This document shows, in pieces, positions 15,705 through 26,396 of a stretch of DNA of 45,071 nucleotides. The DNA comes from Pseudomonadota bacterium (GTDB lineage: Bacteria; Verrucomicrobiota; Verrucomicrobiia; Limisphaerales; SXTU01): assembly GCA_009924135.1 (NCBI GenBank), contig RFSE01000029.1:1-45071 (forward strand). Reading direction: 5' to 3'. Made by a program: the position numbers and the translations under genes. How positions within the stretch are numbered: position 1 is the first letter of the stretch; the number at the start of each line of letters is the position of its first letter. The notes below the pieces were generated by a model. It was not told the origin of the DNA. It did not search any database and was given only the letters and a program-made list of their open reading frames with translations.

Positions 15705-16940
15705 ATGGCATTTAGCAAGCTTGGTCTTTCCCAGCAGGTGTTGGAAGGCGTGAAGGCGATGGGGTACACGGAGCCGACCCCGATTCAGCTCCGCGCGATC
15801 CCCCTCGTGCTCGAAGGGCGCGACCTCATCGGCAGCGCGCAAACGGGCACCGGCAAGACCGCCGCGTTCGCCCTGCCCATCCTCACGCGCCTCCAGAGCC
15901 ACAAGCGCGCCCCGCGCGCCATCATCCTGGAGCCGACGCGCGAACTGGCCTCCCAGGTGGAGACCGCCTTCCGCGATTACGCCCGTTTTACGGACCTGAC
16001 GGTCGCGGTCATTTACGGTGGCGTCGGCTACCAAAAGCAGTTGGATGCCCTCAAGACCGGCGTGGATGTCATCGTCGCCACGCCCGGCCGTCTGCTCGAC
16101 CACATGGAGCAGGGCAACTGCAACCTGGGCCAGATTGAGCATCTGGTGCTCGATGAAGCCGACCGCATGCTAGACATGGGCTTTCTCCCCGACGTGAAGC
16201 GCATCCTCCAGAAGTGCCCGAACGAACGGCAGTCGATGCTCTTCTCCGCCACCATTCCCCCCGCGATCGAGACGCTCATCCAATGGGCGATGCGGAACCC
16301 GGAGACGATTGAGATCGGGGCGCGGCGTTCACCCGCCGAGACCGTCAAGCATGTCATCTACCCCGTCAGCGACATGCAGAAGACCGACCTGCTGCTGGAG
16401 CTGCTCAAGCGCGTGAACTACGACTCCGTCATCATCTTCTGCCGCACCAAGCACGGCGCGGACCGCGTGGCGCACATGCTCCAGGGAGCCAACCATGCCG
16501 TGGCCATCCTCCACTCCAACCGCACCCAGGCCGAACGCGAACAGGCGCTCGAAGGCTTCCGCAAGGGCAGGTACGAAGTCCTCGTGGCCACTGACATCGC
16601 CGCGCGCGGGTTGGACATCGCGAAGGTCAGCCACGTCATCAACTACGACGTGCCGCAGCACCCAGAGGACTACGTCCACCGCATCGGCCGCACGGGCCGC
16701 GCGGAAAACACCGGCGACGCCTTCACTCTGATGGTGGCCGAGGACGCGATGCACGTCTTCTCCATCGAACGCTACATCAGCAAGCAAATCCCCCGCGAGA
16801 AGCTCGAAGGCTTCAACTACCGCTACACCGCCCTGTTCGAAGCGGACAAGCCCGGCGCCGCCAAGCCCCATGAACGCAAGGTACAGATGGCCCGCGTGGG
16901 TGGTGGCTACTTCTTCGGTGCACGCAAGCGGCGTCGCTAG
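15705..16940 (+). CDS. DEAD-box ATP-dependent RNA helicase (RhlE-like)
   Basis: Cytosolic RNA helicase, likely in ribosome assembly or RNA decay. The ATG at 15705-15707 (MAFSKLGLSQQVLEG) is the natural start; an ATG three codons earlier is possible. Motifs in order: Q motif with PTPIQ, I (AQTGTGKT), Ia (PTRELASQ), II (DEAD), III (SAT), IV (IIFCRTKHGAD), V (TDIAARGLDI), VI (HRIGRTGR). The 411-aa length and short basic tail ending in GARKRRR fit the RhlE group. It is transcribed alone, away from the metal operon, and is followed by a repeated hairpin element. Confidence 0.93.
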   Translation: MAFSKLGLSQQVLEGVKAMGYTEPTPIQLRAIPLVLEGRDLIGSAQTGTGKTAAFALPILTRLQSHKRAPRAIILEPTRELASQVETAFRDYARFTDLTVAVIYGGVGYQKQLDALKTGVDVIVATPGRLLDHMEQGNCNLGQIEHLVLDEADRMLDMGFLPDVKRILQKCPNERQSMLFSATIPPAIETLIQWAMRNPETIEIGARRSPAETVKHVIYPVSDMQKTDLLLELLKRVNYDSVIIFCRTKHGADRVAHMLQGANHAVAILHSNRTQAEREQALEGFRKGRYEVLVATDIAARGLDIAKVSHVINYDVPQHPEDYVHRIGRTGRAENTGDAFTLMVAEDAMHVFSIERYISKQIPREKLEGFNYRYTALFEADKPGAAKPHERKVQMARVGGGYFFGARKRRR

Positions 16941-16957
16941 CAGTTCTGCGCCTGGCG

Positions 16958-17052
16958 GAGCGCGGCATTCATGCCCCAGAAACGTGCGTGGTTTCGCGAG
17001 CCTCGAGGCGCACTATTCCAACCAGACCTTCTGCGGTGTGAACGCCGCGCTC
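16958..17052. repeat. inverted repeat with GGCATTCATGCC arm (copy 2)
   Basis: Begins 18 bp after the helicase stop. GGAGCGCGGCATTCATGCCC at the left pairs with the reverse complement of TGTGAACGCCGCGCTCC at the right. The interior GAGGCGCACTATTCCA is shared with copy 1 at 9142-9240. The rest of the gap up to 17143 shows no gene. Confidence 0.82.
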
Positions 17053-17143
17053 CAGCGCAGGCGCTCCGCCCAACTCGCGGTCTCCACTTCGGCGTTCGGT
17101 TTAAAGAACGCGAAAGCCTTCAGTTGGCGGTTTTTCCACCAGT

Positions 17144-17860
17144 TCAATACAGGTCCCAGAGATTCCGGGGATCGCCCTGGGGCAGAAAATAACCCACGTT
17201 GCCGGCGCTCATGGTTTCCACGTGCCCATCCACCATCACGATGTTCGTCCGCTTGGTGTGCCGGTTCACGATGCGCGTGGGATGGATGTAGAAGTTCGCG
17301 TCGTTCACCGGATCGGTGCGGAAGTGGATGGACAAGTTGCCGGGGGCTTCCGTGAACAACTCCGGATTGGTCTCGTTGGGATTGCTCACAATCGCCGTGT
17401 CCACGAAGTAAATGGTGGCCGCCGGCTTGGGTACCTTGGTTTCCGGAAAAAAGACGTTGGTCCACCCGCCGCTAAGTTCGAGGTTGACGCCGATGTTGAG
17501 GCGCGAGGCAGGCGGATTCGCCGGGCAGTGGAAGATGTTGGAGTTGTTGCCGGTGAACGGCACCAGGATGTCCGGCCAGCGCGTCACCACCGGATCGGGC
17601 ACGAAGGCCCCGGCCGGCGCGGGTTTGTCCACCGCGTAGGGAATCAGGATGCCATCGCGCTCATCCGAGTAGAAACGCGCCCCCAGCCCGAGCTGCCGCG
17701 CGTTGCTGACGCACTTGATGCCGACCGCCTTTTGCTTGGCCTTGCCCAGCGCGGGCAAAAGCATGCCGGCGAGAATTGCAATGATGGCAATGACGACCAG
17801 CAGCTCGATCAAGGTGAACGCCAGCGTCTTCCGGCGGGTGATTGAGAAGGCTGATCGCAT
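17144..17860 (-). CDS. prepilin-like protein with H-X9-DG C-terminus
   Basis: A type IV pilin/type II secretion pseudopilin-like protein of 238 aa. The N-terminus has the prepilin cleavage and helix signature [27 protein letters not shown] (cleavage before Phe, Glu at mature position 5). The rest is a soluble domain that ends with [15 protein letters not shown], the H-X9-DG motif of the large PVC prepilin-like family. Such proteins are numerous in Planctomycetes and Verrucomicrobia and their function is mostly unknown. The gene begins only 4 bp after the DUF1501 stop on the same strand, so it is likely cotranscribed with it. Confidence 0.88.
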   Translation of the reverse strand: MRSAFSITRRKTLAFTLIELLVVIAIIAILAGMLLPALGKAKQKAVGIKCVSNARQLGLGARFYSDERDGILIPYAVDKPAPAGAFVPDPVVTRWPDILVPFTGNNSNIFHCPANPPASRLNIGVNLELSGGWTNVFFPETKVPKPAATIYFVDTAIVSNPNETNPELFTEAPGNLSIHFRTDPVNDANFYIHPTRIVNRHTKRTNIVMVDGHVETMSAGNVGYFLPQGDPRNLWDLY

Positions 17861-17864
17861 GGCG

Positions 17865-19346
17865 TCAGGCCAGCAGTTGAGGCATCACCCGCGCCCCTTC
17901 GAAGCCGGTCAGCTTGAAATCCAGCCCCTGGAACCGGTAGGTCAGCCGCTCGTGGTCGAAGCCGAATTGCTTCAACACCGTGGCGTGCAAATCCGGCACG
18001 CGCACGGGGTCCTTCACGATGCCCCAGCCGATTTCGTCCGTCTCACCGATGACCTGGCCGCCCTTGATGCCGCCGCCGGCCAGCCACATTGAGAAGGCGA
18101 AGGGATGATGGTCGCGGCCCGTGACCTTGTCGGAGCCGCCCCGGTTTTCGCCGAGCGGGGTGCGGCCAAATTCGCTGGCCCAGATAACCATTGTGTCGTC
18201 CAGCATCCCGCGCTGCTTGAGGTCACGGACGAGTGCGGCGATGGGCTGGTCCGCCATGCCGGCGCAGAAGGGCAGTTCCTGGTTGAGGTTGCTGTGATGA
18301 TCCCACGACGCGTGCAGCAGCGTGACGAAGCGCACCCCGCGCTCGACCATGCGGCGGGCGAGCAGGCAGTTCCGTGAAAACGTCGAGTAAGTGTCCGGCC
18401 CGCCACCGCGTCCGCCGGGGTTGTCACGTGATTTGCGGCCCACGCCATACAGGTCGAGCGTGGCCTGCGACTCCTTCGACAGGTCCATCAACTCCGGGGT
18501 CGCGGCCTGCATGCGGCCGGCGAGTTCGTACGCGCCGATGCGCGAGGCGATTTCCGGGTCGGCCACATGCTTGTGGCGCAGGCGGTTCAGGTCGCCGATG
18601 GCGTCGAGGCCGAGGTGCTGCATTTCATCCGTGAAACCCGGCGGGTTGCCGAGGTTGAGCACGGGATCACCCTGGTTGCGGAACAGCACCCCCGCGTAAG
18701 TGCTCGGGAGGAAGCCGCTTGTCCACGCGCTCGCGCCCGCGCTGGACCCGCGACCGGCGTGCAGCACCACGTAAGCCGGCAGATCGCGCGACTCGTTGCC
18801 CAGGCCGTAGGTGAGCCAGGAACCCAGGGTCGGGCGACCAAACAGCGGCGAGCCGCAGTTCATCATGAGCTGGCCCGGATGATGGTTGAACTGCGTCGTG
18901 TTCATCGAACGCACGAGGCAGATGTCGTCAGCGACCGAGCCGATGTGCGGTAGCAGATCGCTCAGCTCCATGCCGCACTGGCCGTGCTGGGTGAACTGGC
19001 GCGGGCTCCCCATCAGCCGGACGCCTTCCTTCTTGATGAACGCGAACCGCACCTTCTCCAGCATCTCGTCCGGCAGCTTCTGGCCGTTCATCTGGTTGAG
19101 CTTCGGCTTGGGGTCGTAGAGATCAATGTGGCTGGGCGCACCCTCAAAGTAGATGAGGATGCAATTCTTGGCACGCGGCGGAAAATGCGAGGCGCGGGCC
19201 GCCAGCGGGTCGGCGGAGGGCGCGGCGTAGCCCTTCTCCGCGAGCAGCGAAGCGAGGGCAACGGTGCCCAGTCCGGTGCTGGCGAGGAAGTCGCGGCGGG
19301 TGAGGTTGACGACTTCGGAGGGGGAAAGGTCGGGGCGGAAGTTCAT
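17865..19346 (-). CDS. DUF1501 family protein (Tat-exported)
   Basis: A 493-aa member of the PVC-typical DUF1501 family, related in fold to sulfatases/alkaline phosphatases. A twin-arginine signal ([20 protein letters not shown]) stands at residues 17-36. Family marks are [20 protein letters not shown] (about 62-81), [22 protein letters not shown] and [18 protein letters not shown], followed by DHHPFAF. The conserved Asp/His residues could bind metal as in alkaline-phosphatase-like enzymes. In this phylum the gene is usually paired with a DUF1549/DUF1553 cytochrome gene, as here (PSD1 at 20.0-23.2 kb), and the two are believed to work together, but the reaction is not established. Its ATG overlaps the stop of the VapC-like gene (ATGA). 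Confidence 0.92.
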   Translation of the reverse strand: MNFRPDLSPSEVVNLTRRDFLASTGLGTVALASLLAEKGYAAPSADPLAARASHFPPRAKNCILIYFEGAPSHIDLYDPKPKLNQMNGQKLPDEMLEKVRFAFIKKEGVRLMGSPRQFTQHGQCGMELSDLLPHIGSVADDICLVRSMNTTQFNHHPGQLMMNCGSPLFGRPTLGSWLTYGLGNESRDLPAYVVLHAGRGSSAGASAWTSGFLPSTYAGVLFRNQGDPVLNLGNPPGFTDEMQHLGLDAIGDLNRLRHKHVADPEIASRIGAYELAGRMQAATPELMDLSKESQATLDLYGVGRKSRDNPGGRGGGPDTYSTFSRNCLLARRMVERGVRFVTLLHASWDHHSNLNQELPFCAGMADQPIAALVRDLKQRGMLDDTMVIWASEFGRTPLGENRGGSDKVTGRDHHPFAFSMWLAGGGIKGGQVIGETDEIGWGIVKDPVRVPDLHATVLKQFGFDHERLTYRFQGLDFKLTGFEGARVMPQLLA

Positions 19347-19753
19347 GGCTCAACGAGGTTCAGGGTCGGGAAAAGGATTTTGAAGTCGGCGGCATTGCGC
19401 GTGAGCAGGCCATCGAAACGCAGCGCGAAGGCACCAATGAGCACGTCGGCAACCGGACGGCGGAAGCCACCGGTCTGACGCTTCCGCTGCACCGCGCGAT
19501 GCCAACCGCTGAATGCACGCTCCGAATCGGCCAACTGCCATGGCTCACGCCAGTCCACAGAGATACCTTTGAGAAACACTTCTGCATCCGCTGTGACTCC
19601 ACGAAAGACGGGCGCAAGTTCAATATAAGACACGGGACACGCCCCCAATCCATCGGGTTTGTATTTGGTGAGCAAGTCCGCAGTAGGTTTGCCGAAAACC
19701 GCGTCATTCAGGACAATGTCCAACAACACACTGGTATCCACGACCCACGACAT
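19343..19753 (-). CDS. VapC-like PIN-domain toxin
   Basis: Predicted Mg-dependent ribonuclease of 136 aa, starting at ATG 19751-19753. The PIN acidic residues are present: Asp6 (VVDTSVLLD), Glu45 (YIELAP), Asp103 (VADVLIG) and Asp123 (NAADF). The length is typical of VapC. The gene overlaps its antitoxin by one base (TGATG) and its stop overlaps the DUF1501 start (ATGA), so all three are read as one transcript. This position inside a PVC metabolic operon is unusual for a toxin gene. Confidence 0.85.
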   Translation of the reverse strand: MSWVVDTSVLLDIVLNDAVFGKPTADLLTKYKPDGLGACPVSYIELAPVFRGVTADAEVFLKGISVDWREPWQLADSERAFSGWHRAVQRKRQTGGFRRPVADVLIGAFALRFDGLLTRNAADFKILFPTLNLVEP

Positions 19754-19983
19754 CAGTCTTTTTCTCCTTCCCGCAAAACGGACATCCATTCCGCCGTGGT
19801 CTTGTAAGGATGGTTGTACTTCTTCGCGTAACCGAGCATCGCGTAAATCCCCGACGGCTTGGCTTTGGCAGATTTTCGTTTCGGAGCTTTGACTGGCAGC
19901 TTTTCGAGCATGCCGAGCACCGTTTTAGCCTGGGCTTCGTCCAGCAGTTTTACCCGCTCCAACAACTGTTCAGTCGCGCTCAT
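19753..19983 (-). CDS. VapB-like antitoxin
   Basis: A 76-aa protein just ahead of the PIN toxin. The N-terminal MSATEQLLERVKLLDEAQAK is helical, the middle is Lys/Pro-rich (LPVKAPKRKSAKAKP), and the C-terminal YNHPYKTTAEWMSVLREGEKD has the Trp/acidic end common in PIN-toxin partners. No clear AbrB or RHH fold is visible, so the DNA-binding type is unknown; antitoxin status rests mainly on position. ATG at 19981-19983, 38 bp downstream of the PSD1 stop. Confidence 0.7.
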   Translation of the reverse strand: MSATEQLLERVKLLDEAQAKTVLGMLEKLPVKAPKRKSAKAKPSGIYAMLGYAKKYNHPYKTTAEWMSVLREGEKD

Positions 19984-20021
19984 GATTTGAAGCTAGTGGG
20001 TGATAAAGGTCTTTTCAACGG

Positions 20022-23000
20022 CTAGTCGCGCGTAAAAAACTCATCCAGGTTCAACATCACCCGGCCGAGGGCCACGAGCGTGGCTTTCTCCGGCACTTCG
20101 GGGGCGGCCTTGCCGGCTCCGGCGATCTTCACGGCCCCTTCCGCATTGGCCTGGGCCAGCTTGAGCTGCGCATCGTAAAGCTTCAGCAGACGGCCCAGCT
20201 CCTCGGGGCTCGGCGGTCGCGCGAGACAGCGGATGAAACCAAGCCGGATGCGCTCGGCTGCATCGGCAGTGGGAGCCTCGGCCATGCGGGCCCCCAGCGC
20301 CTGGGCGCACTCGAAGAAGACCGGGTCGTTCAGGAGCGTAAGGGCCTGCAACGGCGTGTTGCTGCGCTCGCGGCGCGTGCAGGTGGAGTTCGAATCCGGG
20401 GCGTCGAAGGTCATCAGCATCGGATACGGCACCGTGCGCTGGAAGAAGATGTAGAGACCACGCCGGTTCTTCTCGTCGCCCTTGCTCTCGGTCCACTTCA
20501 CCGAGTTCGCGTACCCGAGCGCGGCGATGTCCGCCGGCAACGGCGGACGGATGCTCGGGCCGCCGATCTTAGGGTTCAGCAAACCGCTGGCAGCCAGATA
20601 GGCATCGCGCACGGTCTCGGCTTCGAGCCGCAGGCGGTTCTGGCGGGCGAGCAGGAGGTTGTTCGGATCGCGTTCCTGCAACTCGGTTCGGTTGAGTGAA
20701 GCCTGTTTGTAAGTCGCGCTGGTGACGATGCACTTGATGAGCGCCTTGCGGCTCCAGCCCAAACCAAGTTGAGAGTTGGGAGAGTTGATAGTTGATGGCG
20801 CAGCAAAGGTGGCGGCCAGCCAGTCGAGCAGTTCGGGGTGCGTGGGTTTCTCGCCCTGCTTGCCAAAGTCCTCGACGGTGGCGACCAGACCCCGGCCAAA
20901 CAGGTTCTTCCAGACGTGATTCACCGAGACGCGCGCGGTGAGCGGGTTCTCCGGCGAGAAGAGCCACTTCGCCAGATCAAGGCGATCGGGTTGGGCGGCG
21001 CGCACGGTGAGTGCGTGCAGGACGGCCGGCGTGGCGGCGCGCACCTCGGCGCCCTTGTCGAGGAAGTTGCCGCGCACATGGATGAAGGTCTTGCGCACGC
21101 CGGGATCCTCCGCGAGCACGGCAGCGGTAGTGGCGGGAGCAACGGGGGCCTTCTTGGCGTGTTCGTCAATCGCGGCCTGGAGCTTCTTCCCCTGCTCATC
21201 CACCTGGTCGCGATAATACTGGGTCAACGCCTCAAGCTGCTTCGGCGTGCGGGTCTCGGACGGTGCGGCCAGCGCAGTTGTAACCGCGTCCGGGGTGAAG
21301 TCCGGTTTCAGCGGTCCGCCTGCATCCGTCGCCGCGAGCCGGAACTGTCCGAGCAGGAAGGACTCCTTATACTGGTGATCGAGCGTGAAAATGAGCCGCG
21401 CCCCCTCGGGCACGTCGAGCGGCGACTTCAGCTCGAAGACCGCGACGTGCGACTTCTGTTGCTGCGGGGAAATGGCCCAGCCGGACGTCTCCCCGCCTTT
21501 GAGCGCGTTCTCGACCGGGAACTTCGCCTGCGAAAAATCCGCCTTTGCGTTGTGCAGTTCCAGTTCCTTCCCGTCAAACTGGCCGGGGACAAACAGCTTC
21601 ACGCCAAAGCGCGTCAGCACGAAATTGCCATCCTTCGACCGGCCCACGCCTTTCTTCGCGCCGGGGTCTTCAATCGCTTCAAGCCGGAAGCCGGTGAGGC
21701 GCTTGACCGGAACTTTCACTTCGACCGTGTAAGTGTCGTTCGCCGGGACGGCCCCACTGGCCCGGATGACGGCTTCCTTGTCCGCCTTGAGCTTGGTGCC
21801 GTGCTGGGCGTCCAGCTTCTCGGGGGTCAGCGTGCGCCACGGGACGGCGTCGAGCGAAGCGGTCTTGAGCCACGCGTCCACCTTGGCCTTGAGTCCGGTC
21901 TTGGCGTAGGTATCGAGCGCGGCCTTGAGTTTGGCCGTCTCGGCGTTGTGGGCCGTTTTCGCCTTCTCGTAAGCGGCTTGTTCCTCTGCATTCGGGGCGG
22001 AGATGGCCTTCTCGTTGGCGTTGTTGAAGAACGCGAACAGCGAGTAAAACTCACGCTGGGAGAACGGATCGTATTTGTGCGAATGACACTCGGCGCAGCC
22101 CATCGTGGTGCCGAGCCACACGGTCGCCGTCGTACTCACGCGGTCCACCACAGCCTTGCAGCGGAACTCCTCCTGGTCGGTGCCGCCTTCGGTGTTCGTG
22201 AGCGTCTGGCGATGAAAACCCGTGGCCACCTTTTGCGCGTGCGAGGCGTTCGGCAGCAAGTCACCGGCGAGCTGCTCGATGCTGAACTGGTCGAAGGGCA
22301 GATCGCGGTTGATGGCGTCGATGACCCAGTCGCGGTAGGTGTAGGCGAAGGGACGCGGCTTGTCCTTCTCGTATCCGTCGCTGTCAGCGTAGCGAGCGAG
22401 GTCGAGCCAGTGGCGTGCCCAACGCTCGCCAAAGTGCGGCGAGGCGAGCAGCCGGTCCACGAGCTTCCCGTAGGCGTCGGGTGAAGCATCGGCGACGAAG
22501 GCGCGAACCTCCTCCGGCTTCGGCGGAAGGCCGAGCAGGTCGAGGGAAAGCCGGCGGATGAGCGTGGAACGGTCGGCTTCGGGGGACGGCGTGAGGTTCT
22601 CTTTGGCGAGCCGCGCATGGACAAACGCATCAATTGGGTGTGACGAGGGGGAAGTATTCAGTGTCCAGTTTTCAGTGTTCAGTTGGGAGTTCGGACGCGG
22701 ATTGACTGACTGAACACTGGTTACTGAATACTGAACACTGGGCACCTCCGGTCGCTTCACCGGCTGGTAGGCCCAGTGGTCGGACTTCTTCACGGCGAGC
22801 TTGCCGTCCTCGGGCCAGTTGGCCCCGGCATCAATCCACGCGCGGACGCGTCCCACCTCGGCAGGACTGAACTGATCGGCTTCCTTCGGTGGCATTGCAA
22901 CCTCCGGAGTGAGCCGGGCAACCGCGTGGACCAGCTTGCTCTCCGCACTTTTGCCCGGGATCAAAATCGGGCCGTTGTCACCACCGGCCATGGCCGCCGC

Positions 23001-23219
23001 TTTCAAGTCGAGGCGCAGACCCCCTTTCTGCTTCTCCAGACCGTGGCACGAGTAGCACCTGGCCGCGAAAAGCGGCTGGATGTCCTTGGCATAGTCCACC
23101 GGCCCACTGACGGCGGGCGGAAGCTTGCTGAGTTCGAGCGCCGCCTTTTTGGATTCCGCCGCCGCGAGCGACAGGGCTGCCCCGGTCAGGAGCGCGAAGA
23201 AGGTTGTGTGAGTTGCCAT
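20022..23219 (-). CDS. PSD1 and planctomycete cytochrome C domain protein (DUF1549/DUF1553)
   Basis: A 1065-aa exported protein. A signal peptide (MATHTTFFALLTGAALSLAAA) precedes a PSCyt1-type haem domain with CYSCHG at residues 55-60. DUF1549 follows (about 190-400: HPIDAFVHARLAKENLTPSPEADR, RWARHWLDLARYADSDGYEKD, GCAECHSHKYDPFSQREFYS), then a middle domain resembling a carbohydrate-binding beta domain, then DUF1553 (about 755-1060: RVSVNHVWKNLFGRGLV, RRERSNTPLQALTLLNDPVF). It is usually paired with DUF1501, here separated by a toxin-antitoxin pair. Two stretches (about residues 159-193 and 805-819) are low-complexity Asn/Ser/Gln-rich and are encoded by intergenic-type repeats read in frame. 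Confidence 0.93.
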   Translation of the reverse strand: MATHTTFFALLTGAALSLAAAESKKAALELSKLPPAVSGPVDYAKDIQPLFAARCYSCHGLEKQKGGLRLDLKAAAMAGGDNGPILIPGKSAESKLVHAVARLTPEVAMPPKEADQFSPAEVGRVRAWIDAGANWPEDGKLAVKKSDHWAYQPVKRPEVPSVQYSVTSVQSVNPRPNSQLNTENWTLNTSPSSHPIDAFVHARLAKENLTPSPEADRSTLIRRLSLDLLGLPPKPEEVRAFVADASPDAYGKLVDRLLASPHFGERWARHWLDLARYADSDGYEKDKPRPFAYTYRDWVIDAINRDLPFDQFSIEQLAGDLLPNASHAQKVATGFHRQTLTNTEGGTDQEEFRCKAVVDRVSTTATVWLGTTMGCAECHSHKYDPFSQREFYSLFAFFNNANEKAISAPNAEEQAAYEKAKTAHNAETAKLKAALDTYAKTGLKAKVDAWLKTASLDAVPWRTLTPEKLDAQHGTKLKADKEAVIRASGAVPANDTYTVEVKVPVKRLTGFRLEAIEDPGAKKGVGRSKDGNFVLTRFGVKLFVPGQFDGKELELHNAKADFSQAKFPVENALKGGETSGWAISPQQQKSHVAVFELKSPLDVPEGARLIFTLDHQYKESFLLGQFRLAATDAGGPLKPDFTPDAVTTALAAPSETRTPKQLEALTQYYRDQVDEQGKKLQAAIDEHAKKAPVAPATTAAVLAEDPGVRKTFIHVRGNFLDKGAEVRAATPAVLHALTVRAAQPDRLDLAKWLFSPENPLTARVSVNHVWKNLFGRGLVATVEDFGKQGEKPTHPELLDWLAATFAAPSTINSPNSQLGLGWSRKALIKCIVTSATYKQASLNRTELQERDPNNLLLARQNRLRLEAETVRDAYLAASGLLNPKIGGPSIRPPLPADIAALGYANSVKWTESKGDEKNRRGLYIFFQRTVPYPMLMTFDAPDSNSTCTRRERSNTPLQALTLLNDPVFFECAQALGARMAEAPTADAAERIRLGFIRCLARPPSPEELGRLLKLYDAQLKLAQANAEGAVKIAGAGKAAPEVPEKATLVALGRVMLNLDEFFTRD
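20764..20804. repeat. in-gene repeat, AGTTGAGAGTTGGGAGAGTTG type
   Basis: This stretch inside the PSD1 gene reads as short AGTTG-like units and encodes PSTINSPNSQLGLG. It resembles repeats at 35664-35690 (AGTTGAGAGTTGAAAGTTGA). It keeps the reading frame. The base composition is poorer in GC than the surrounding gene. Confidence 0.6.
22646..22741. repeat. in-gene inverted repeat, CAGTGTTCAG type
   Basis: Inside the PSD1 gene, CCAGTTTTCAGTGTTCAG (left, near 22655-22682) pairs with the reverse complement of CTGAATACTGAACACTGG (right, near 22721-22741). It encodes an Asn/Ser/Gln/Thr-rich linker (YSVTSVQSVNPRPNSQLN then TENWTLNTSP) between the cytochrome domain and DUF1549, and the frame stays open on the coding strand. 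Confidence 0.75.
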
Positions 23220-23383
23220 GCTGAGTTCGGTCAGTTCGTTGGACGCGCGCCGGGGGTGATTTGTTTCAGGACAGAGTAATTGCCGGGCCGCCGATCACAA
23301 CCCGTAAACGCCGGCCGGAGGGTTCCAATGGCGCAGTTAAGTTTCATCCCGTGCCTGGAAGCGACCTGCCCGCACAGCGCATC

Positions 23384-23455
23384 GTAGCACGGGCAGCCTT
23401 GCCCGCGTTGCCGCCAAACCGGGCAAGATCGCGCGGGCACGGCTGCCCGCGCTAC
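23384..23455. repeat. inverted repeat, GTAGCACGGGCAGCCTTGCC family (copy 1)
   Basis: The arms 23384-23407 and 23432-23455 are near-perfect reverse complements (GTAGCacGGGCAGCCTTGCC and its match) around a 24-base loop. Copies lie at 38903-38982 and, as a half, at 42978-43002. It occupies the 381-bp gap between PSD1 and speA, which has no gene. Confidence 0.9.
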
Positions 23456-23550
23456 GAAACCCGCCACCGTCACCAGCGCGCACTCGATCCCGGACAACTC
23501 CTACCCAGGTTGCCGCCTCCCGGTGACACGGAGATTTTTCATCGCGCCTA

Positions 23551-23578
23551 TTGCAATCGGGGGGCGCATTTCTATAGT
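23551..23578 (+). promoter_or_regulatory. candidate sigma70-type promoter of speA
   Basis: TTGCAA (23551-23556), a 16-base spacer and TATAGT (23573-23578) lie 23 bases before the speA ATG. The leader would be short and lacks a clear Shine-Dalgarno sequence. Good agreement with a -35/-10 pair, but unproven for this phylum. Confidence 0.4.
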
Positions 23579-23600
23579 GCGCGCGAATTGACCGCATGAA

Positions 23601-25541
<1,941 letters not shown>

Positions 25542-25557
25542 CCCCCCGGCGAATGAG

Positions 25558-25641
25558 GAAGCAACGTCCAACTTTCAACGTTTTCCTTCCCCCGCTTGCC
25601 GGTGTCTCCCTGATGGTTCAACGTTGGCCGTTGAACACCGC
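25558..25641. repeat. short inverted-repeat region with TTCAACGTT units
   Basis: Between speA and the next gene, CAACTTTCAACGTT (about 25567-25580) and GGTTCAACGTTGGCCGTTGAAC (25615-25636) form overlapping short dyads. This is similar in style to the other AT-richer elements but degenerate. Confidence 0.5.
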
Positions 25642-25668
25642 GCGTTTTCCCTCGCTGGTCATATCCGC

Positions 25669-26346
25669 ATGACCACGCCTGACCTTCTGCCCTCCCTCCG
25701 GCATCTGGTCCGCGGCCTCTCCGCCCTGTTCTGGGGACTGCCCAGCACTTTGATGGTGTGTGTGCTCATGGCGGTTTCGGAGTTTCCGCGCGCCCTGGGC
25801 TGCGCCCCGCCGATTGTCACAACCGGGCTGTTGTTCTACGGGATAGTCGAACTGGGCCGTTTCCAACCCCAGGAACGGGCGTGGCAACTGGCGCTGGAAC
25901 GCGCCCGGCTGCTCGCCCTGGCGAACTTCGCCCTCTCACCCTTCGTGTACTTCTGGAGCCGGCTGCCGACCGAAATGTTCTTCTACCAGACCGTCATCGC
26001 GCTGGCGGTCACAGGCATGCTGTTCCTGTGCCAGCTCAATCACGTGCTCCAGCGGCTCGCCGCGATGCTGCCGGATGAGACGCTGCGCGACGACATGCGG
26101 TTTTTCACCCGGTTCAACCTCGCGCTGATGCTGGGCTCGGCCTGCAGCTTTGTCGGTTATCAGTTGCTGGAACGGGCCAGCGCCCTGCCGCAGGGGCTGA
26201 TTGAGACGATGGACCTCGCCCAGGGCATGCGCGCCCGGTTCGCGCTGATGGTCGTGCTCGTGCTGCTGCCAGTCTCGATGACAATGTCACTGGTGTGGAA
26301 GGCCAAGGAAGTCGTGCTGGGTGGCGTCTTTGGCCCGCGCGGTTGA
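25669..26346 (+). CDS. multi-pass membrane protein of unknown function
   Basis: A 225-aa protein from the ATG at 25669. I do not recognise the family. Five or six hydrophobic segments are visible: STLMVCVLMAVSEF, PPIVTTGLLFYGIVELG, ALANFALSPFVYFW, TVIALAVTGMLFLCQLN, FNLALMLGSACSFVGYQLL and ALMVVLVLLPVSMTMSLVW. A charged loop between segments (RFQPQERAWQLALERARLL) is conserved-looking. No catalytic motif is seen. It follows speA by 127 bp on the same strand, so it could be cotranscribed, but the gap holds a repeat. Confidence 0.72.
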   Translation: MTTPDLLPSLRHLVRGLSALFWGLPSTLMVCVLMAVSEFPRALGCAPPIVTTGLLFYGIVELGRFQPQERAWQLALERARLLALANFALSPFVYFWSRLPTEMFFYQTVIALAVTGMLFLCQLNHVLQRLAAMLPDETLRDDMRFFTRFNLALMLGSACSFVGYQLLERASALPQGLIETMDLAQGMRARFALMVVLVLLPVSMTMSLVWKAKEVVLGGVFGPRG

Positions 26347-26396
26347 GACTGCATTTGCATGGACGCGGGCAACCTTTCCGGTCAGCCGAGCGCCGT

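Noticed and set aside
20838..22484. 548-codon plus-strand open frame
   Set aside because: Antisense to the PSD1 gene, which has clear DUF1549 and DUF1553 motifs.
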